Part shown: one piece after another, positions 1-7,432 of the stretch
How the letters are laid out: each line of letters starts with the position of its first letter
Position numbering within the stretch: the first letter of the stretch is position 1
From: JAUZPB01 sp037140715
GTDB lineage: Bacteria; Bacteroidota; Ignavibacteria; Ignavibacteriales; SURF-24
Direction: 5' to 3'
Length of the DNA: 12,459 nucleotides
Assembly: GCA_037140715.1 (NCBI GenBank)
Contig: JBAXDX010000087.1
Location: 1 to 12,459, forward strand
The notes under the pieces: model-generated
What the model was told of the DNA's origin: nothing
Seen by the model: the letters and a program-made list of their open reading frames with translations, nothing else
The model's database searches: none
Made by a program: the position numbers and the translations under genes

Positions 1-1
1 T

Positions 2-82
2 GCTATTAACCATTTGAAAGAAATTTCACACAGTCTTATGATATTCGGCTCGTATGAGGAAGGCAAAACATTCAGCGGATAA
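2..82 (+). CDS. C-terminal tail of an unidentified rightward gene (partial)
   Basis: One frame is open from the first complete codon at the window edge to a TAA at 80-82. It gives 26 residues ending in SYEEGKTFSG. The other two forward frames stop within the first 20 bases. The tail lies convergent to the leftward glycosyltransferase gene, with only 43 bp between the two stop codons, a normal arrangement for the end of a gene. The fragment is too short to assign a family, and it could be a chance open stretch. Confidence 0.4.
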   Translation, partial: AINHLKEISHSLMIFGSYEEGKTFSG

Positions 83-125
83 TGATGAATGATGAACAAC
101 TATCCGTTCATTTTAGATTAAACAT

Positions 126-1442
126 TCATCGAAGAATAGGCGAGTCTTCTTTAGTCATTTCTCCAGTCTTGAGGATTTGCATAATCTTATGCGTACCCAT
201 CTTCCTTGCTTTCAGGAACCCGGCCCACGCAGCATCAGCCAGCCGGCCATCATTAAGCAAGTCAAAAAGCCATTGGTCAGTATATTCAGGGTTAAGCTGT
301 TTTATGCCTGCTCCGATTTCAGTCAGCCAGTTTTTATTGAAAATTTCCTGAGAGCCAATAGCGGGAGACATAATAACCGGTAGCCCAAGCCCGCTAAAAA
401 ACGAGAGTTCGCTTGGCTTAGTCCAGAGAATGTCGGTCTGACGGATAATCTGATTAAAAGTTTTGAAATATTCATCAGGTGTTTTCTCATATACTACACT
501 TAAATTCTCCGAGTCGGGAGCGATGACAGACTTAATTTTCAGGAAATAATCTCGCACATTTTCCTTAATCCCTGCTGAAAGAATGAGGCGCACCTCGCCA
601 GCAAGAATTTTCTTCTTAAGACTGTGAGCAATCCTGCCGCCAATTTCCCGCTGTGCTCCCGCTCCGCCTACACCATAAACAATAGTAAGTTTTCTTTTAT
701 TCTTAAACACATAATTTTCAGCGCCGATAAAATGTTCCACATTCATTACATTCAGCGGTCTGAATCGGTTATTTGGGTCGAGATAATTCAGACGTTGTCC
801 GAGGTCGGATTTTAATACAGATAAATCTCTGCCGCCTGTCAGTTCAACAGGCAGAGGAAAGCCGGTAAGGAAAATTCTTTCTTCCGGAACGCCGTAAGCC
901 CTTAGACGCTGCGCTACCTTGCCGCATGGGGCAAAGTACTGAATTTTGCTTTCCCAGGGTTCTTTTGCTGCCCAGACGCGGTTAATATCAGCATCGCAGA
1001 TGACGCAATAAATTTTATTATGTCCATAAAGATCAGCCGCAATAGCCGGTGCGTAAAAGGAAGTAACGAGCGGGAGCTACTTTGTCTTAATCTTATCAAG
1101 CATACCAGAGCAAAGTCCCTTTTTAATGCTTGAATCAAGCATATTCACCTGAAAAGTTTTGTCAGATAAATCTCTTATCGGGTAAAAGGATGGTATATGA
1201 AGCAAGGTATCCAGAATATTAAAGACTGGCCGGCCGATTATAGGAATACTTCTTGTCCGGGATAAAAATTCATAAACGCCAAGAATTCTTTTCCAGAGCT
1301 TCTTTTCGCCTAAAGGGGCTGAGTCATTGTTTCCAACGACAATAATTCCTTCCTCGGCAACATTTTTTAATGGATAAACAGCGCGCATGTGGCCGTAACC
1401 CATGTCAGCCGAAACCACCCACGCTTTTATATTTTCTGACAT
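126..1442 (-). pseudogene. GT-B (MGDG synthase/MurG-like) glycosyltransferase-type gene interrupted by an in-frame amber codon
   Basis: Read leftward from ATG 1442, the gene encodes 121 residues, meets TAG at 1079-1077, then stays open in the same frame through LPLVTSFYAPAIAADL and on to TGA at 128-126. Without the TAG the product would be about 438 residues, a normal size for a two-domain GT-B enzyme. Near the N terminus DMGYGHMRA (residues 13-21) resembles the glycine/histidine loop (GxGHxxA) of MGDG synthase and MurG-type enzymes. The second half has VGGAGAQ (about 258-264) and TKPSE...SQE (about 341-366), which resemble the nucleotide-sugar site of GT28 C-terminal domains. It starts 76 bp downstream of the cysteine desulfurase on the same strand. 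TAG is a true stop elsewhere here, since it ends the desulfurase gene. A nonsense mutation or a sequencing error is therefore more likely than recoding. The first in-frame restart I found is ATG 746 (codon 233), which would lack the whole N-terminal domain. Donor and acceptor are unknown. Confidence 0.75.
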
Positions 1443-1518
1443 AATTAACTATGTTATTAAATGGAGGAAAATTAATTAAAAACCAGTCCAAGATACAACA
1501 AAACAGGGACATTTTGCT

Positions 1519-2691
1519 CTAATATGTTGTCTCATGAGTATTTCTCTGCCTGATTTTATTAACCGCGAAGATAATCCTGCCGGCGGCATAATCAGTTTCC
1601 TCCATCGAGTTAAACCTTCCCACGCCTATTCTTATTGTACATTTTATAAGCTCTTCGCTAAGTCCGATTGCTTCCAGAACATGGCTGCGCTTTGCTCCTG
1701 CGGACGAGCAGGCCGCAGTTGATGACAGAGCAATGTCATTCAATTCGAGCTGAAGCAGGTCATTTCTTACGCCATTGATGCTGATATTCAGGTTATTGGG
1801 GAGTCTGTGCTCAGGATGTCCGTTAAGTTTTATGCCGTCAAGCTGAGAGAAAATTGTCTGCTCAAGTTTATCGCGCATAGCCTTGATATTAGTGTTATCG
1901 GTTTCAAATTCATCTTTGGATATTTCCATTGCTTTGGCAAGTCCGGCGATATAAGGAACATTAAGCGTTCCTGAACGGAGATTATGCTCCTGTCCGCCAC
2001 CGTGCATCTGCGCAATAAGTTTTATCTGAGGATGCTTCTTTCTGATAAATAATGCTCCTGTGCCTTTAGGTCCGTAGTTCTTATGAGCATTAAAAGAAAT
2101 CAGGTCTGCTTCCGTCTTCTTTACGTCAAGTTCAATTTTGCCGGTAGCCTGAGCTGCATCGGTATGGAAAAATACCCCTTTATCTTTGCAGATATGTGCG
2201 ATTTTATTCAGTGGCTGAATCGTTCCGATTTCATTATTCGCCGCCATAATTGAAACGAGCAATGTTTTATCTGTAATTGAACTGGAAAGCTCATCGGGAC
2301 TGATTAGTCCATGCTGGTCAACATCAAGATAAGTAATGACAAAGCCCTTTGTCTGAAGATATTCAAAAACTTCGAGGACGGAGGGATGTTCCGTTTTGCA
2401 GGTAATTAAATGTTTTTTCTTATTTCCATAAGCTTCGGCTATTCCCTTAATTGCCAGATTGTTGGATTCAGTAGCACCGCCGGTAAAGATGATTTCATCA
2501 GGCTTCGCATTAAAACTGCCGGCAATAATCTCTCTGGCGAGTTTAACCGCTTCTTCGGCAATCCATCCAAATGAATGACCTTTGCTTGACGGGTTACCGA
2601 AATTTCCTTTCAGATAAGGGAGCATTGCCTCTAAGACTCGCTCATCTATGGGAGTTGTAGAATGATTGTCCAGGTATATTGGTAGTTTCAT
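1519..2691 (-). CDS. Cysteine desulfurase, group I (IscS/NifS-like)
   Basis: This is a pyridoxal-phosphate enzyme that takes sulfur from L-cysteine as a persulfide, releasing alanine. It supplies sulfur for Fe-S clusters, thiolated tRNA or cofactors in the cytoplasm. Visible features, in order: the N-terminal PIYLDNHSTTP strand (residues 4-14), the GGATESNN cofactor loop (71-78), His102 in EHPSV that stacks on PLP, the HTDAAQ motif (176-181), and the Schiff-base lysine K204 in NAHKNYGPKG. The catalytic Cys328 lies in STAACSSAG, a loop of the group I type. At 390 residues the length is normal and all key residues are present. No Shine-Dalgarno is obvious before the ATG. No iscU, sufB or other Fe-S assembly gene is adjacent, so IscS, NifS and a tRNA-thiolation role cannot be told apart from context. 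The nearest same-strand neighbour upstream is the formimidoyltransferase, 210 bp away. Confidence 0.93.
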   Translation of the reverse strand: MKLPIYLDNHSTTPIDERVLEAMLPYLKGNFGNPSSKGHSFGWIAEEAVKLAREIIAGSFNAKPDEIIFTGGATESNNLAIKGIAEAYGNKKKHLITCKTEHPSVLEVFEYLQTKGFVITYLDVDQHGLISPDELSSSITDKTLLVSIMAANNEIGTIQPLNKIAHICKDKGVFFHTDAAQATGKIELDVKKTEADLISFNAHKNYGPKGTGALFIRKKHPQIKLIAQMHGGGQEHNLRSGTLNVPYIAGLAKAMEISKDEFETDNTNIKAMRDKLEQTIFSQLDGIKLNGHPEHRLPNNLNISINGVRNDLLQLELNDIALSSTAACSSAGAKRSHVLEAIGLSEELIKCTIRIGVGRFNSMEETDYAAGRIIFAVNKIRQRNTHETTY

Positions 2692-2745
2692 TATAGAATT
2701 AGCTAAATAATTTGTAAAAGTTATTTCTTGCTGATGAATTATCTA

Positions 2746-2760
2746 GACTCTCCGAGAGTC
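2746..2760. repeat. Perfect palindrome between the formimidoyltransferase and cysteine desulfurase genes
   Basis: GACTCTC C GAGAGTC has perfect 7-bp arms around a single central base and lies 55 bp upstream of the desulfurase ATG. It could be an operator, for example for an Rrf2-type regulator of a sulfur gene, or the core of a REP-like dispersed repeat. It does not closely resemble the E. coli IscR site as I remember it. The flanking 2761-2901 stretch looks less AT-biased than the other gaps here and holds no gene I can support. Confidence 0.5.
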
Positions 2761-2901
2761 AAACGTGGGGAGTGTAAATATTTTGCCATATCAGGATTTT
2801 AATCTACGGTTCCCTGATGTCTGTATCGCAGGTTTTAAATTGGAAAATATAAAAAATATCCGGCTTCATACTCCGTTCGCTTACGCCTGGATGGTACAGG
2901 T

Positions 2902-3918
2902 TTATATCATATAATCAATAACCTTCTTCTTAGGCATAAATGTGCTGAACGAACTTAGACCTAATTCTCTGATGGCAAGCTTGACAAGTTCCTTTTCGTC
3001 ATTAAGCTCATTATTGCTATAGAATCTGCCTGCGGACAGGAGCGCATCGAGAGGAACAAGCCCTACAATTTCGCTGCCGTTAACTTCAACTCCGAGGCGG
3101 CCGGCTTCTTTCTTAACTTCTTCAAAGGCGATATGAATTGGGATCGTATGATAGTTTCTAAGGTTCATTGAAACCTGCGTAATATTATATTTATCACGCA
3201 AAATCCCCATTGCCTGAACAGTTTTAAGTCTGCCGGGTATTACCTGTATTTCCCCGTTTATTTTAATAATTTCGCCCTGTTCGTTTCTTATTGGCCGGCC
3301 GGTTTCTCTTAATATTTCAGCAATTTCCTTAGCATAACTAATGTCAGTCGAATGGATATTTACATTATAAGCAATAAGAAAAGACCTTGCGCCGGTTATC
3401 AGTGCTCCAAGTTTCGGGTTAAAATTTGCCTGTCCGAAATCAGGATACCATAAAGGGTCAAGTAACTTTGCTTCAAGTCCTTCGTACTCACCTTTGCGGA
3501 TATTTGAAATAAGTTTACGCGAAGGATGTCTGGAAGCTTCTTCGTACAGATAAACAGGGAGGTCAAGTTCTTCAGCGACTTTTTTGCCAAATTGTTCGGC
3601 AAGCCTTACGCAGTCTTCCATTGTAGCATTTTTTACAGGAACAAAAGGTGCTACGTCAATCGCGCCAAGTCGGGGATGTTCGCCTTTATGTTTTGTCATA
3701 TCAATATTAGCTGCGGCGGCTTTGCAGGCAGCGAGCGTGCCTTCAACAATTCCTGTTTCATTACCTGCGAGAGTTACAACAACTCTGTTATAATCAGCAT
3801 CCGGCTCAAGGCTTAATAGTTTTACGTTGCTGATTTTACCCACAGCTTCGCTAATTGCCTGAAAAGTATGCGGATTCTTTCCTTCGCTGAAATTTGGAAC
3901 GCATTCAATGATTTTCAT
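2902..3918 (-). CDS. Glutamate formimidoyltransferase (stand-alone FT domain)
   Basis: The family transfers the formimino group of N-formimino-L-glutamate, the late histidine-degradation intermediate, to tetrahydrofolate, giving glutamate and 5-formimino-THF. The 338 residues match the formiminotransferase part of FTCD. The start IIECVPNFSEG (3-13) is the family signature. His81 in KGEHPRLGAIDV (78-89) fits the position of the catalytic histidine of the mammalian enzyme. The second subdomain starts near 180 with GARSFLIAYNVNI (176-188). There is no cyclodeaminase domain, as in many bacterial enzymes where that activity is separate. AAGGA at 3923-3927 (reverse strand) sits 4 bases before the ATG, a good ribosome binding site. 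No hutH, hutU, hutI or cyclodeaminase gene is visible nearby. The gene is divergent from glycogen synthase across a 248-bp gap. Confidence 0.92.
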   Translation of the reverse strand: MKIIECVPNFSEGKNPHTFQAISEAVGKISNVKLLSLEPDADYNRVVVTLAGNETGIVEGTLAACKAAAANIDMTKHKGEHPRLGAIDVAPFVPVKNATMEDCVRLAEQFGKKVAEELDLPVYLYEEASRHPSRKLISNIRKGEYEGLEAKLLDPLWYPDFGQANFNPKLGALITGARSFLIAYNVNIHSTDISYAKEIAEILRETGRPIRNEQGEIIKINGEIQVIPGRLKTVQAMGILRDKYNITQVSMNLRNYHTIPIHIAFEEVKKEAGRLGVEVNGSEIVGLVPLDALLSAGRFYSNNELNDEKELVKLAIRELGLSSFSTFMPKKKVIDYMI

Positions 3919-3973
3919 AGTATCCTTAAAAAAAATTATAGATAATTTCCTGTTTCTAAATGAAATTAAATAT

Positions 3974-4001
3974 TTGTCCGGTGGTATTTAATGATTATAA
4001 T
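3974..4001 (+). promoter_or_regulatory. Possible sigma-70-like promoter for the glgA cluster
   Basis: TTGTCC (3974-3979) and a perfect TATAAT (3996-4001) are separated by 16 bp in the divergent region between the formimidoyltransferase and glycogen synthase genes. The -35 box matches TTGACA at four of six positions. It would give a leader of about 160 nt before the glgA ATG. The region is very AT-rich, so a chance match is quite possible, and Bacteroidota-type sigma factors may use other sequences. Confidence 0.3.
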
Positions 4002-4123
4002 ATTTAGAATTAGAGACTGCTAAATATAAAAAATATAACCTTCAGATGTTATAGTTCATAGTATGAAGCGCCGTTAAAATAGTGTTTTAAATTTTAAATA
4101 TTTATATTTTGTCTCATAATCAA

Positions 4124-4138
4124 CAATTTCGTAAATTG
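4124..4138. repeat. Short palindrome in the glgA leader
   Basis: CAATTT CGT AAATTG has perfect 6-bp arms with a 3-base centre, located 28 bp upstream of the glgA ATG. It could be a regulator-binding site or a weak leader hairpin. In DNA this AT-rich, chance is also reasonable. No terminator-like T run follows. Confidence 0.3.
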
Positions 4139-4166
4139 CGGTATTAAAAATAAAAGGACTTTGAAA

Positions 4167-5666
4167 ATGCCTGTTGATAGAAAGCTGAAGATTCTTTTTG
4201 TTACTCCCGAAGTTGTCCCTTTTGTTAAAACAGGCGGACTTGCCGATGTTTCTGCTTCCCTGACTCAAACCCTGACTGAACTAGGCCACGAAGTAAGAAT
4301 TGTTGTTCCCAAATATGGAACGATAGATGAAAGACGGTTTAAAATACATAAAGTAGTTCGGTTAAAGGATCTGACGCTTGAGATTGGCCAAAAGAATGTT
4401 GTCTTCTCATTGCGTTCTTCTTTTTTAATTGGACTGAAGGCAAGGGTACAGATATATTTCCTCGATAATCATGAATATTTTGGCAGTAAACACAGTCTTT
4501 ATGTCAATCCTGTAACCGGGCTGGACTATGAGGATAATGATGAACGCTTTATTTTGCTGAACAGGTGCATATTTGAATTAATAAATAAATTAGGATGGGT
4601 GCCCGATATAATTCATCTGAATGACTGGCAGTGCGGACTTATTCCTGCTTATGTTAAAACAATTTATAAAGATGAACCGCTTCTGGCAAATGTCAGGACA
4701 GTCTTTACGATTCATAACCTGGCTTATCAGGGTTCTTTCCCAAAAGAGAACTATTATAAGACGGGTCTTCCTGAAGAATTAAATTCAGAAAAAGGGATAG
4801 AGATTTATGGGCGGATAAATTTCATGAAAAGCGGACTTCTGTTTGCTGATGCAATTACTACGGTAAGTGAAAGATACTCTGAAGAAATTACCAAAGATGA
4901 TGAAAAAAGTGCCGGACTAAAAAATGTACTGTTGAAACGCAAGAAAGATTTATATGGAATACTTAACGGCATTGATGAAAAAGTATGGAATCCGGAGACT
5001 GATAAGTTTATTCCGCATAAATATTCAGAAAAATCTATTGAGGGCAAGTCTGAAAATAAGAAAGTTCTTTGCGGAAAATTTGGTTTGTCTTATAACGCAA
5101 ATATTCCGGTAATTGCTTCGATTTCTAGATTAGTTGATGGCAAGGGTCTTGACCTTGTAGCTGAAATTATGGAAGACATTCTCTCGATGGATATGCAGTT
5201 TGTTCTGCTTGGCATGGGTGAAAAGAAGTATCATAAGATGTTTGAAGAAATACAGAAAAAATATCCGCATAAGTTTGCCTGTTTCTTAGGCTTTGACGAT
5301 GCACTGGCTCATTTAATCGAAGCCGGAAGTGACATGTTCCTTATGCCTTCGAAGTATGAGCCATGCGGATTAAATCAAATGTACAGCCTTGCTTACGGGA
5401 CTGTGCCTATTGTCCGTGAAACCGGCGGTCTGGCAGATACTGTTTCAAAGTTTAATGAGAAGGAAGGGACTGGCAACGGATTTGTATTTAAGAAATATGA
5501 ATCAGCTGAGCTTCTAAAGGAAATTAATCGTGCTGTAAAAATATTCCAGAATGATAAAAAAAGCTGGACAAAAATAATGAAGAACGGTATGAAGAACGAT
5601 TTTTCATGGGTTACTTCATCAAATAAATATGTCGAATTATATAAGAAGCTTGTAAATAATATCTGA
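4167..5666 (+). CDS. glgA: Glycogen (starch) synthase, GT5
   Basis: The enzyme transfers glucose from ADP-glucose (some bacterial enzymes use UDP-glucose) to the non-reducing end of an alpha-1,4-glucan, building glycogen in the cytoplasm. The product is 499 residues, close to the family norm. It has the nucleotide-sugar motif KTGGLADV (residues 21-28), HLNDWQ (about 150-155), an ISRL segment at about 319-322 opening the second Rossmann domain, and the C-terminal catalytic block KYEPCGLNQ followed by TGGLADTV (about 396-426). I chose ATG 4167 because AAAGGA at 4153-4158 lies 8 bases before it. The in-frame TTG at 4161 would leave only 2 bases and adds just two residues. It is the first gene of a rightward series and overlaps the next gene by one base (TGATG). 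No branching enzyme or ADP-glucose pyrophosphorylase gene is in view. Confidence 0.95.
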   Translation: MPVDRKLKILFVTPEVVPFVKTGGLADVSASLTQTLTELGHEVRIVVPKYGTIDERRFKIHKVVRLKDLTLEIGQKNVVFSLRSSFLIGLKARVQIYFLDNHEYFGSKHSLYVNPVTGLDYEDNDERFILLNRCIFELINKLGWVPDIIHLNDWQCGLIPAYVKTIYKDEPLLANVRTVFTIHNLAYQGSFPKENYYKTGLPEELNSEKGIEIYGRINFMKSGLLFADAITTVSERYSEEITKDDEKSAGLKNVLLKRKKDLYGILNGIDEKVWNPETDKFIPHKYSEKSIEGKSENKKVLCGKFGLSYNANIPVIASISRLVDGKGLDLVAEIMEDILSMDMQFVLLGMGEKKYHKMFEEIQKKYPHKFACFLGFDDALAHLIEAGSDMFLMPSKYEPCGLNQMYSLAYGTVPIVRETGGLADTVSKFNEKEGTGNGFVFKKYESAELLKEINRAVKIFQNDKKSWTKIMKNGMKNDFSWVTSSNKYVELYKKLVNNI

Positions 5667-6241
5667 TGCAAAACCACGCCGTATTTTTTGACAGGGATGG
5701 CACACTAAATTATGATTCCGGTTATGTCGGCAATGCCGACTTGGTCAGGCTGTATAGCGGCGTTCCTCATGCAATCAGATTATTAAGAGAAAAAGGATTT
5801 AAGATTGTTGTAATTTCAAACCAGTCCGGTATTGCACGCGGATATTTTACAGCAAAAGAAGTTGATCTGGTTAACCAGAAAATAAATGATTTGTTGGAAA
5901 CAGACGGTTGTGGTGCTATAGACGCGTTTTATTATTGTCCTTTCCATCCTGACTTTAACAGCACTGAAGACTGCAAATGCCGCAAGCCTTCGCCCCTGAT
6001 GGTGCTGAAAGCTTCTGAAGAATTAAATATCGATTTAAACAAATCATATTTTGTTGGCGATTCTGTTACAGATATTGAATGCGGAAAGAATGCCGGAGTA
6101 AAAACAATTCTTGTAAAAAATGAGAGAACCGAGGAACAAATTTGTAACCTGCTTGTAGAATGTGAAATTCCTGGTTTTATCGCCTGCGATTTAATTGAAG
6201 CCTCAGAGTTCATAATAAAAGATTTTCCTGGAGGGAACTGA
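5666..6241 (+). CDS. gmhB: HAD-family D-glycero-D-manno-heptose-1,7-bisphosphate 7-phosphatase-like protein
   Basis: GmhB removes the 7-phosphate from heptose bisphosphate on the way to nucleotide-activated heptose for LPS or surface glycans. The closely related HisB-N histidinol-phosphatase is the main alternative. Visible motifs: FFDRDGTLN (residues 7-15) with nucleophile Asp9 and acid/base Asp11, SNQSGIARGYF (51-61), a Cys/His zinc-loop candidate CPFHP plus CKCRKP (C91, H94, C103, C105), and GDSVTDIECG (131-140). At 191 residues the length is typical. In the first half of the metal loop the histidine is three residues after the cysteine. E. coli GmhB is recalled to use the residue two after, so the exact ligands need an alignment. 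The start codon overlaps the glgA stop (TGATG), implying translational coupling. No other heptose gene is adjacent. Confidence 0.85.
   Translation: MQNHAVFFDRDGTLNYDSGYVGNADLVRLYSGVPHAIRLLREKGFKIVVISNQSGIARGYFTAKEVDLVNQKINDLLETDGCGAIDAFYYCPFHPDFNSTEDCKCRKPSPLMVLKASEELNIDLNKSYFVGDSVTDIECGKNAGVKTILVKNERTEEQICNLLVECEIPGFIACDLIEASEFIIKDFPGGN
6230..6235 (+). promoter_or_regulatory. Ribosome binding site supporting the TTG start of the lipoprotein gene
   Basis: GGAGGG lies within the last codons of the phosphatase gene, 6 bases before TTG 6242. It supports that unusual start, which comes directly after the upstream TGA and places a lipoprotein signal peptide at the very N terminus. Confidence 0.65.
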
Positions 6242-7408
6242 TTGTATTCTAAATTTGGCGTTCTGATTATTTTTGTTATTTCATCTCTGCTGTTAAGTTC
6301 ATGTAATGACGATCCTGCAAGCGCGGGTCTGGTTATTCTTAATGATGGTGATTTAATTACCGTAAACCCTGACAGCTCATTTGTAACCAGTATTTCTCAT
6401 TTCAAAGTGGCTCCTTTCTTTTCGGGTGGCAATCCGCTCCTGCTTGGCAGGTATAAGAATGTTTCATCAAAGATGCTCATTGAATTTTCGATTGCTCTGC
6501 CTGATACTATTAAAACCGGCGTGCTGGATAACTCCATAACTGTAAGTCAGACGTGGGTTGAAATGACTCCTGCATATTCCGCCGGGAATAAATCAGCACA
6601 ATTTGATTTTAATGTTTATAAGATTATATCAGGCTGGCCCGGCAGTAATTATTTTACAAGCGACAGTCTTGCAAAACTGGTTACTGATCCTGCTGTATTA
6701 AAGATAAGCAGCACCGTAACAGATACTCTTTATTCTTTCGGGCTGAATGCTCTGTCTGCTAATAACTGGTTTAAGGATACTACTGCCGCACTTGCCGGTT
6801 TATATTTTGAACCTAACAGCAACATTGATAAGATGATTGGTTTCCAGAATCTTAATAATGCTTCAGCCGGCGATATTATGAAAATGATTGTTGTGTTTGA
6901 GAAGCCGGGAGTTTATAAAGATACGCTTACTTTCTTCCCGTCTGAAAATCTTCATCTTGTTACAGGAGATATACCGGCAATTCCTCAGGATAGAATTGTG
7001 CTTCAGGGAGGAATATCGCTTCACTCAAGAATTAAATTTAAGCTTCCGAATATTCCCTTTGGCTCTGTTATCAATAGCGCGGTGCTGGATGTAACAATGG
7101 ACCCTGCCGATACTCTGGATTTTGGCAGTCCTTCGCAGTTAAGTCTGCTTGCAATGTTTGCAACTGACACTACTAAAAACTCCTATGATTCCACAAAAAC
7201 ATTTAAGTTAACGAGGACGGCGGGCGGACTGGTCTTTTCCGGAGATATAAGTGGCATTGTTCAGCGGTGGGTTTTAAACGAAGCTAATAACGGGGTTGAA
7301 CTTAGCATATTAAATGATATTGGTTCTGTTGATATGATTAAGCTTTTGGGAGCTGAATCAGTCATGAGACCAAGACTTAAAGTTATTTATACTGCTAAAA
7401 AACCTTAA
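6242..7408 (+). CDS. Lipoprotein with two DNRLRE-like beta-sandwich regions
   Basis: Translation from TTG gives 388 residues. Residues 1-20 form a lipoprotein signal: a short positive N terminus, a hydrophobic VLIIFVISSLLL core, then LSSC with the lipidated cysteine at 21. Residues about 250-385 have the layout of DNRLRE-type domains: IKFKLPNIPFGSVINSAVLDV (263-283), an Asp-rich middle, SGIVQRWVL (337-345), and a closing MRPRLKVIYT (375-384). Residues about 70-222 repeat the layout loosely (SSKMLIEFSIALPD..., closing in MKMIVVFEKPG), suggesting a second, diverged copy. Such domains in other proteins are surface or adhesive modules, and the exact role here is unknown. The protein is probably anchored in the outer membrane. 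The gene abuts the phosphatase stop and precedes an outer-membrane barrel by 24 bp. The domain call rests on pattern reading only. Confidence 0.75.
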   Translation: MYSKFGVLIIFVISSLLLSSCNDDPASAGLVILNDGDLITVNPDSSFVTSISHFKVAPFFSGGNPLLLGRYKNVSSKMLIEFSIALPDTIKTGVLDNSITVSQTWVEMTPAYSAGNKSAQFDFNVYKIISGWPGSNYFTSDSLAKLVTDPAVLKISSTVTDTLYSFGLNALSANNWFKDTTAALAGLYFEPNSNIDKMIGFQNLNNASAGDIMKMIVVFEKPGVYKDTLTFFPSENLHLVTGDIPAIPQDRIVLQGGISLHSRIKFKLPNIPFGSVINSAVLDVTMDPADTLDFGSPSQLSLLAMFATDTTKNSYDSTKTFKLTRTAGGLVFSGDISGIVQRWVLNEANNGVELSILNDIGSVDMIKLLGAESVMRPRLKVIYTAKKP

Positions 7409-7432
7409 GGAAATTAAAATATTATAACAATT

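Noticed and set aside
92..116. Possible terminator between the two convergent genes (ATGAAC...GTTCAT then Ts)
   Set aside because: The stem is only 6 bp, AT-rich, with an 8-base loop and a short T run. It is too weak to call.
82..351. Forward open frame of 89 codons at the left end
   Set aside because: It overlaps the well-supported leftward glycosyltransferase reading frame, has no recognisable motif and starts inside the preceding gene's stop region. It is a shadow frame.
1077..1079. Stop-codon reassignment or pyrrolysine at the TAG
   Set aside because: The adjacent desulfurase ends naturally at TAG (1519-1521), and the gene is not a methylamine methyltransferase. There is no downstream element I can recognise.
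914..1138. Leftward 74-codon frame suggesting a frameshift in the glycosyltransferase gene
   Set aside because: The conserved-looking protein continues in the original frame straight through the TAG (LPLVTSFYAP...). This other frame is Arg/Ser-rich with no motif, so the lesion is a stop codon, not a frameshift.
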